Source: Lachnospiraceae bacterium UBA3711
GTDB lineage: Bacteria > Bacillota > Clostridia > Lachnospirales > Lachnospiraceae
Reading direction: 5' to 3'
Length of the DNA: 11,159 nucleotides
Assembly (NCBI GenBank): GCA_002371345.1
Contig: DFHY01000078.1
Location: 1 to 11,159 of the forward strand
Shown piece by piece: positions 7,411 to 11,159 of the stretch; the stretch's first letter is position 1; each line of letters starts with the position of its first letter. The translations under genes and the position numbers were made by a program. Under the pieces are notes generated by a model, which made no database searches, was not told the origin of the DNA, and saw nothing but the letters and a program-made list of their open reading frames with translations.

Positions 7411-7469
7411 CGAAAAAGGCTGCCGCATTAAACATCAGATGTGCACATCTTCCTGTTTAACTGCGGCAG
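7411..7469 (-). terminator. Rho-independent terminator after the PAP2 gene
   Basis: On the minus strand CTGCCGCAGTTAAAC (7455-7469) pairs with GTTTAATGCGGCAG (7420-7433) as a 14-pair stem with one bulged base, and CCTTTTTCG (T5 at 7413-7417) follows immediately. The loop holds a perfect 14-base palindrome (AGATGTGCACATCT, 7437-7450), so it can form a second small hairpin. It lies 25 bases past the PAP2 stop codon. The plus strand lacks a T-tract on its exit side, so termination is expected for leftward transcription only. Confidence 0.88.
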
Positions 7470-7493
7470 TCCGTCTATTGCAGATACCTGGTA

Positions 7494-8216
7494 TCACCCT
7501 GCTGTTCTGCGTGAAGAAGCTGACCTCGTCAGCACAGTCTCCTTTGAGAAAGATCTCTCCTCCTCCGTCTCGAAGATCCGGTCGCTGATTATCTGCATCA
7601 GCATGCCCATCACCAGTCCGAGTGAGACGTCAATCACAGAGTGCTGCTTCAGGAACATCGTGGACAGAATTATCAGCACGCCCAGAGTATTCAAGGACAG
7701 AATCAAGAGCTTCCTGCGCCGCAGCCTGGCGTTTGTGTTCACGGCATGGCACAGAACCACCGTGTTGTATACATGAATGCTCGGCAGGACATTTGTCGGA
7801 GTATCCGTTCCGTACAGCATGGCGACAAGGCGCCCGCAGATATTGGTCGTATCCACATGTTCAGGGCGCAGCTCAAGCCTGTTCGGATATACGACCGAAA
7901 CGACCAGAAACGCCGTCATTCCCAGCATCAGGGCCGTGATCAGCCTGTAATACTCGTACCTTTCCGCCTTCAGGACAAACCACGCGACTACCCAGACATT
8001 AAGCCCGAACCACAGAATGTACGGAATAACAAAGTACTCACAGAACGGGATCTGCTCATCAATCCATGTATGAATCACATGATAATGCACATGTCTCGCG
8101 TTCTCCATGATCTGGAAGCTGGCCATATATATGGCTGTATACACGAGAATCCACCACACCCACCGGTGTGTTCTGAATAACTCTATAAGATTTCTGATCC
8201 AACGTATCAGTATCAT
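7494..8216 (-). CDS. PAP2-family membrane phosphatase/phosphotransferase (PAP2_3-like)
   Basis: A 240-residue multi-spanning membrane protein of the type 2 phosphatidic acid phosphatase superfamily. About five to six hydrophobic segments are visible, starting with WWILVYTAIYMASFQI. The active-site signatures are NVLPSIHVYNT, with His148 as the second conserved motif, and STMFLKQHSVIDV, with His192 as the expected nucleophile and Asp196 as its partner. The first motif is reduced to YPNRLELRP, lacking the classic lysine, as is common in the subgroup related to inositol-phosphorylceramide synthases. The likely substrate is a lipid phosphate or a phospholipid headgroup; the exact reaction is unknown. 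It starts 65 bases after ftsH, on an ATG immediately preceded by AGGAAGG and AGGA at 1-12 bases, so the start has mild uncertainty. It is the last gene of its unit, closed by a terminator. Confidence 0.85.
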   Translation of the reverse strand: MILIRWIRNLIELFRTHRWVWWILVYTAIYMASFQIMENARHVHYHVIHTWIDEQIPFCEYFVIPYILWFGLNVWVVAWFVLKAERYEYYRLITALMLGMTAFLVVSVVYPNRLELRPEHVDTTNICGRLVAMLYGTDTPTNVLPSIHVYNTVVLCHAVNTNARLRRRKLLILSLNTLGVLIILSTMFLKQHSVIDVSLGLVMGMLMQIISDRIFETEEERSFSKETVLTRSASSRRTAG

Positions 8217-8235
8217 ACCTTCCTGTCCTGTTATT

Positions 8236-8322
8236 TTTACTGCTGCACCGCGGCCTCGCTGCCCCGGCAGCTGTATTGTGTTTACTGCTGCTCCGGTGTT
8301 TCACCTCTCCCGGCAGCTGTAT
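8236..8322 (-). repeat. Duplication spanning the ftsH stop codon
   Basis: Two copies of a unit of about 45 bases adjoin here, one covering the last ftsH codons and stop, and one wholly downstream. Shared exact blocks are GCAGCAGTAAA (copies at 8236-8246 and 8281-8291) and ATACAGCTGCCGGG (8263-8276 and 8309-8322). The second copy carries another in-frame TAA 45 bases after the first (8237-8239). The middle parts differ, so the duplication is not new, and a 1-base length difference shifts the frame inside the copy. Confidence 0.8.
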
Positions 8323-10435
8323 CTGCTCCCGGAATGTCCCGGGCTGCTTCCTGTACACTGCCCTCCGGCTGCTCTGACGCCGCTGTGTCTTCCTGTGACT
8401 GCTCAGCAGGCTCCGCTGCGAACGCCGCTGTATCCTCCTGTGCCTGCCCTGCAGGTTCAACTGAGGACGCCTCTGTGTCTGCCGCGGCAGCGTCTGCCCT
8501 CAGCTCCGCACGGGTGATGATCCTCTGGCGCTCCTGAATGCGTCCTTCGCGCTGCTTCTTGACGGCGTCAGTTCCTTCGACCCTGTGGAGGATCTCCATG
8601 AACTCGCTTCCGGTGATCGTTTCTTTCTCGATCAGGAACGCAGCGATCTCATCCATGGCCTTCCTGTGCTCGGAGAGGATCTTCTTGGCCTGGTCATAGG
8701 ACTGCTTCAGTATCTTGATGACCTCCTGGTCTACCTGGGCCGCCGTCGCGTCGGAGCAGTTCATGACGACTCTTCCGTCATCCAGGAACTGCGCGGCCGG
8801 AGCCTCCAGCTGAGCCAGGCCGAATCTCTCTGACATACCGTACTGCGTCACCATAGCTCTTGCGACCTTCGTCGCCTTCTCTATATCGTTGGCGGCGCCG
8901 GTCGTCACCGTATTGAATACGATCTCCTCGGCCGCCCGGCCGGCCACAAACTCGACGAGCATGGCGCGGATCTCTTTCTCGGTGTTGAGGTACTTCTCCT
9001 CCTCGGGCACGTTCATGACATAACCCAGAGCGCCCATGGTCCTTGGCACAATTGTGATCTTCTGCACCGGCTCGGAGTCCTTCTGAAGCGCGGAGACCAG
9101 CGCGTGTCCTACCTCGTGATAGGAAACTATGCGTCTTTCCTCCTGCGAGAGAATACGGTTTTTCTTCTCCTTTCCTACCAGAACGACCTCAACGGCCTCC
9201 AGCAGATCCTTCTGATTCACCGCTGTACGGTTATTCTTGACCGCAAGAATCGCGGCTTCGTTGATCATGTTAGCGAGATCCGATCCTACGGCTCCTGAGG
9301 TTGCCAGGGCAATCTCCTTCAGGTCGACGGTCTCGTCCATATGCACGTTCTTGGAATGAACCTTAAGCACATCGATACGTCCCTGAAGGTCGGGCTTCTC
9401 TACGGTAACTCTCCTGTCAAAGCGGCCGGGACGCAGCAGCGCCGGATCAAGAACCTCGGGACGGTTAGTGGCTGCAATTATCAGCAGACCCTTGGACGTA
9501 TCGAATCCGTCCATCTCTGACAGCAGCTGGTTCAGCGTCTGCTCTCTCTCGTCGTTTCCTCCGTAAGCGCCGGAATTGCGGCTCTTGCCGATGGCGTCGA
9601 TCTCATCGATGAAGATGATGCACGGAGCGTTCTTCTTGGCCTCGTCAAACAGGTCCCTCACACGGCTTGCGCCGACGCCGACAAACATCTCGACGAAGTC
9701 GGAACCGGTCAGTGAGAAGAACGGTACATGCGCCTCTCCTGCTACTGCTTTCGCAAGAAGGGTTTTTCCGGTTCCTGGAGGACCTACAAGAAGGCACCCC
9801 TTGGGCAGCTTCGCGCCGATCTGCGCGTACTTCTCGGGATGTTCGAGGAACTCGACAGTCTCCTGCAGAGATTCCTTTGCCTCGTCCTGTCCGGCTACAT
9901 CCTTGAATGTAACTCCGGTCTCAGACTGCATGTACATCTTCGCGCGGCTCTTCCCGACGCCCATCATACCGCCTGATCCGGACATTCTGCGCAGCACGAC
10001 TCCCATCAGGATCCAGATCAGGATCAGCGGGGCGAAGCTGAGTATGACATTCAGTATCAGGCTGGTGGTGTTGTCAGGTATCTCCTGCTTAAATTCCACG
10101 TTTGCCTTATCCAGGCGTTCCACAATATCCGGGTCAGGGATCCGCCCGGTATAGTAGGTCATCTCGATTCCCTGGCTCGCCAGATTCTGCTTCTTCGTAA
10201 CGACCGTCAGCTTGTCCGAATCGAGAGTGACAGATTCAACCAGATTCTGCTCAAGGAGATCAAGGAACTGGTCGTAGGAAATCTCCATGGAGGTGGAATC
10301 ATTCATCATCCGGTTGAAAAAGCTCATCAGCACCAGAGTAACCAGAGTCACCACCAGGAAGATCAGGATAGAGGAATGATTGCGGTTCCGGTTCCCGCCG
10401 CTTCCATTTCCGTTGTTATGGTTGTTCTCATTCAT
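8282..10435 (-). CDS. ftsH: ATP-dependent zinc metalloprotease FtsH
   Basis: A 717-residue membrane-anchored AAA+ protease that extracts and degrades damaged membrane proteins and selected cytosolic regulators as a hexamer. An Asn/Gly-rich N-terminal stretch (1-20) leads into membrane helix 1 (about 22-40), an extracytoplasmic domain (about 41-125) and helix 2 (about 126-147). The AAA+ module has Walker A GPPGTGKT (218-225, Lys224), pore loop FVG (251-253), Walker B IIFIDEID (Asp277, Glu278) and arginine fingers Arg335 and Arg338. The protease zinc site is HEVGH (440-444) with Asp517 as third ligand. The tail after about residue 640 is a long, acidic, Ala/Glu/Gln-rich low-complexity extension with 15-residue repeats. 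The start has a weak ribosome site (GAGAGCGGG region), 21 bases after the preceding gene, suggesting coupled expression. In Bacillus the partner genes are tilS and hprT, which are absent here, so a second ftsH elsewhere is possible. Confidence 0.97.
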   Translation of the reverse strand: MNENNHNNGNGSGGNRNRNHSSILIFLVVTLVTLVLMSFFNRMMNDSTSMEISYDQFLDLLEQNLVESVTLDSDKLTVVTKKQNLASQGIEMTYYTGRIPDPDIVERLDKANVEFKQEIPDNTTSLILNVILSFAPLILIWILMGVVLRRMSGSGGMMGVGKSRAKMYMQSETGVTFKDVAGQDEAKESLQETVEFLEHPEKYAQIGAKLPKGCLLVGPPGTGKTLLAKAVAGEAHVPFFSLTGSDFVEMFVGVGASRVRDLFDEAKKNAPCIIFIDEIDAIGKSRNSGAYGGNDEREQTLNQLLSEMDGFDTSKGLLIIAATNRPEVLDPALLRPGRFDRRVTVEKPDLQGRIDVLKVHSKNVHMDETVDLKEIALATSGAVGSDLANMINEAAILAVKNNRTAVNQKDLLEAVEVVLVGKEKKNRILSQEERRIVSYHEVGHALVSALQKDSEPVQKITIVPRTMGALGYVMNVPEEEKYLNTEKEIRAMLVEFVAGRAAEEIVFNTVTTGAANDIEKATKVARAMVTQYGMSERFGLAQLEAPAAQFLDDGRVVMNCSDATAAQVDQEVIKILKQSYDQAKKILSEHRKAMDEIAAFLIEKETITGSEFMEILHRVEGTDAVKKQREGRIQERQRIITRAELRADAAAADTEASSVEPAGQAQEDTAAFAAEPAEQSQEDTAASEQPEGSVQEAARDIPGADTAAGRGETPEQQ
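8379..8468 (-). repeat. Two tandem 45-base repeats in the ftsH tail
   Basis: Units at 8379-8423 and 8424-8468 match at 35 of 45 bases by my count and encode similar 15-residue stretches around QAQEDTAA and QSQEDTAA (about residues 657-686). A third DTAA occurs further toward the end (ADTAAGRGETPEQQ), and a fourth, frame-shifted copy lies after the stop. The period is a multiple of three, so unit gain or loss would leave the frame open. Confidence 0.85.
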
Positions 10436-10456
10436 ATTATTAACCCGCTCTCAGTT

Positions 10457-11065
10457 TCAGTCCTTTATTTCCAGGTAGCGCCGTATCACGCTTACGCAGC
10501 CGTCGATTCCGATATCGCTCGCGTCAAGCGAAAGATTATATGAGGAAACGTTTCCCCACTTCTTCTCAGTCTGGAAGTTATAGTACGACGCCCTCTTCTT
10601 GTCCGCCTTCGTGATTATGTCCTTCGCCTTCTGGGCATTTACATGCTCATATTCCATGATCCTGGCGATCCTGAACTCGTCGGACGCGTGGATGAACACG
10701 CTTGTCAGATGAGACATGTCCCGCAGGATGTAATCGGCTCCTCTTCCGACGATCACGCAGCCGCCCTTTTCTCCGATCTTTCTGATCGTATCGTACTGGG
10801 TCTGGTATATCTGGCGCTGAAGAGTATTCCCGACATAGTTCATGGAAGGATACACATCCATCATGATGGAATAGAGGAGACTTCCTGAGTTCTTCTCGTC
10901 ATAATCTTCCAGAACCTGCTCACAGATATTGCTCTGCTGGGCCATCATCTTCAGCAGTTCCTTGTCATACAGCTTAAGGCCAAGCTCTGCGGCAAGTCTT
11001 CTGCCAACTTCGTGTCCGCCGCTTCCAAACTCTCTTCCGATAGTAATAATCTGCCTGCCTGCCAT
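10457..11065 (-). CDS. Cytidylate-kinase-like P-loop family protein
   Basis: A 202-residue cytoplasmic protein of the cytidylate kinase-like family (Cytidylate_kin2 type). The N-terminal P-loop is ITIGREFGSGGHEVGRRLA (residues 7-25), followed by ELGLKLYDKELL. The middle has GGCVIVGRGADYILRD and the strand SVFIHASDEFRIARIME, as expected for an NMP-kinase fold, and the C-terminal part contains YYNFQTEKKWGN and YNLSLDAS, typical of this group. True CMP kinase activity is not established for these proteins, and they are often second copies beside a standard cmk, so the substrate is unknown. AAGGAGG sits 7 bases before the ATG, a near-ideal site. It is first in the unit that continues into ftsH 21 bases later, so its level probably tracks that of ftsH. 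Confidence 0.9.
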   Translation of the reverse strand: MAGRQIITIGREFGSGGHEVGRRLAAELGLKLYDKELLKMMAQQSNICEQVLEDYDEKNSGSLLYSIMMDVYPSMNYVGNTLQRQIYQTQYDTIRKIGEKGGCVIVGRGADYILRDMSHLTSVFIHASDEFRIARIMEYEHVNAQKAKDIITKADKKRASYYNFQTEKKWGNVSSYNLSLDASDIGIDGCVSVIRRYLEIKD

Positions 11066-11100
11066 ACGGGTGCCTCCTTCCCTGAAGGTTGATAAGTTCA

Positions 11101-11113
11101 GGCTGATTCAGCC
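11101..11113. promoter_or_regulatory. Palindrome just downstream of the promoter (possible operator or leader stem)
   Basis: GGCTGAATCAGCC on the minus strand is a perfect 6-base inverted repeat around one central base. It begins 8 bases downstream of the predicted -10 box, that is, at or just after the likely transcription start, a usual place for a repressor site. An overlapping second inverted repeat (CCTGAA at 11097-11102 with TTCAGG at 11081-11086) lies between it and the ribosome binding site, so alternative leader folds are possible. Confidence 0.45.
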
Positions 11114-11121
11114 ATCCGTTT

Positions 11122-11150
11122 ATTTTACCAATTAATCCGCCCCTCGGCAA
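11122..11150 (-). promoter_or_regulatory. Predicted sigma-A-type promoter for the cytidylate-kinase-like/ftsH/PAP2 unit
   Basis: On the minus strand a -35-like TTGCCG (11145-11150) is 17 bases from a -10-like TAAAAT (11122-11127). These match the consensus at 4 of 6 and 5 of 6 positions. The start of transcription would fall near 11115, about 50 bases before the first gene's ATG. It is the best promoter match I found in the window, and its position before the first gene of a run of three, which ends in a terminator, supports it. Confidence 0.6.
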
Positions 11151-11159
11151 GCATATCGC

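Overview
The window looks like a chromosomal segment from a low-to-mid-GC Gram-positive bacterium, most likely a clostridial one (Clostridia, perhaps Lachnospiraceae). The reasons are the HPr kinase/phosphorylase next to uvrC and a ROK glucokinase, a VanW-domain secreted protein, an Lrp/AsnC regulator paired with an aminotransferase, strong AGGAGG-type ribosome binding sites, and a fairly GC-rich coding sequence. The family assignment is inference. Every supported gene lies on the minus strand, so transcription runs from the right end of the window to the left. No rRNA, tRNA, CRISPR array, insertion sequence or phage gene was seen. The largest gap between genes is about 144 bases (7350-7493).

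Right part (11159 to about 7411): a sigma-A-like promoter (11122-11150) with a short palindrome just downstream precedes three genes read together. They are a cytidylate-kinase-like P-loop protein, the membrane AAA+ protease FtsH, and a PAP2-family membrane phosphatase/transferase. A Rho-independent terminator (7411-7469) closes this unit. The end of ftsH is built from a degenerate repeat of about 45 bases that runs past its stop codon.

Middle part (7349 to 3263): uvrC (nucleotide excision repair), hprK (HPr kinase/phosphorylase, carbon catabolite control) and a ROK-family glucokinase. uvrC carries an unusual in-frame Ala/Asp-rich insertion of three 14-residue repeats. The hprK leader contains a long imperfect hairpin. 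hprK and the glucokinase are 19 bases apart and almost certainly co-transcribed. Both act at the entry of glucose into metabolism: the kinase makes glucose 6-phosphate, and HprK reports glycolytic state through HPr Ser-phosphorylation.

Left part (3183 to 1): an overlooked 33-codon single-helix membrane peptide gene whose stop codon overlaps the ribosome binding site of the following vanW-family gene, then an Lrp/AsnC-type regulator, an inverted repeat, and a class I/II aminotransferase that runs off the left edge.

The genes themselves belong to well-known families and I do not see a new multi-gene system. The most unusual features are the two independent in-frame, acidic, alanine-rich minisatellites (42-base period in uvrC, 45-base period in ftsH), the duplication across the ftsH stop codon, the translationally coupled small membrane protein before vanW, and a few unexplained inverted repeats in leaders.
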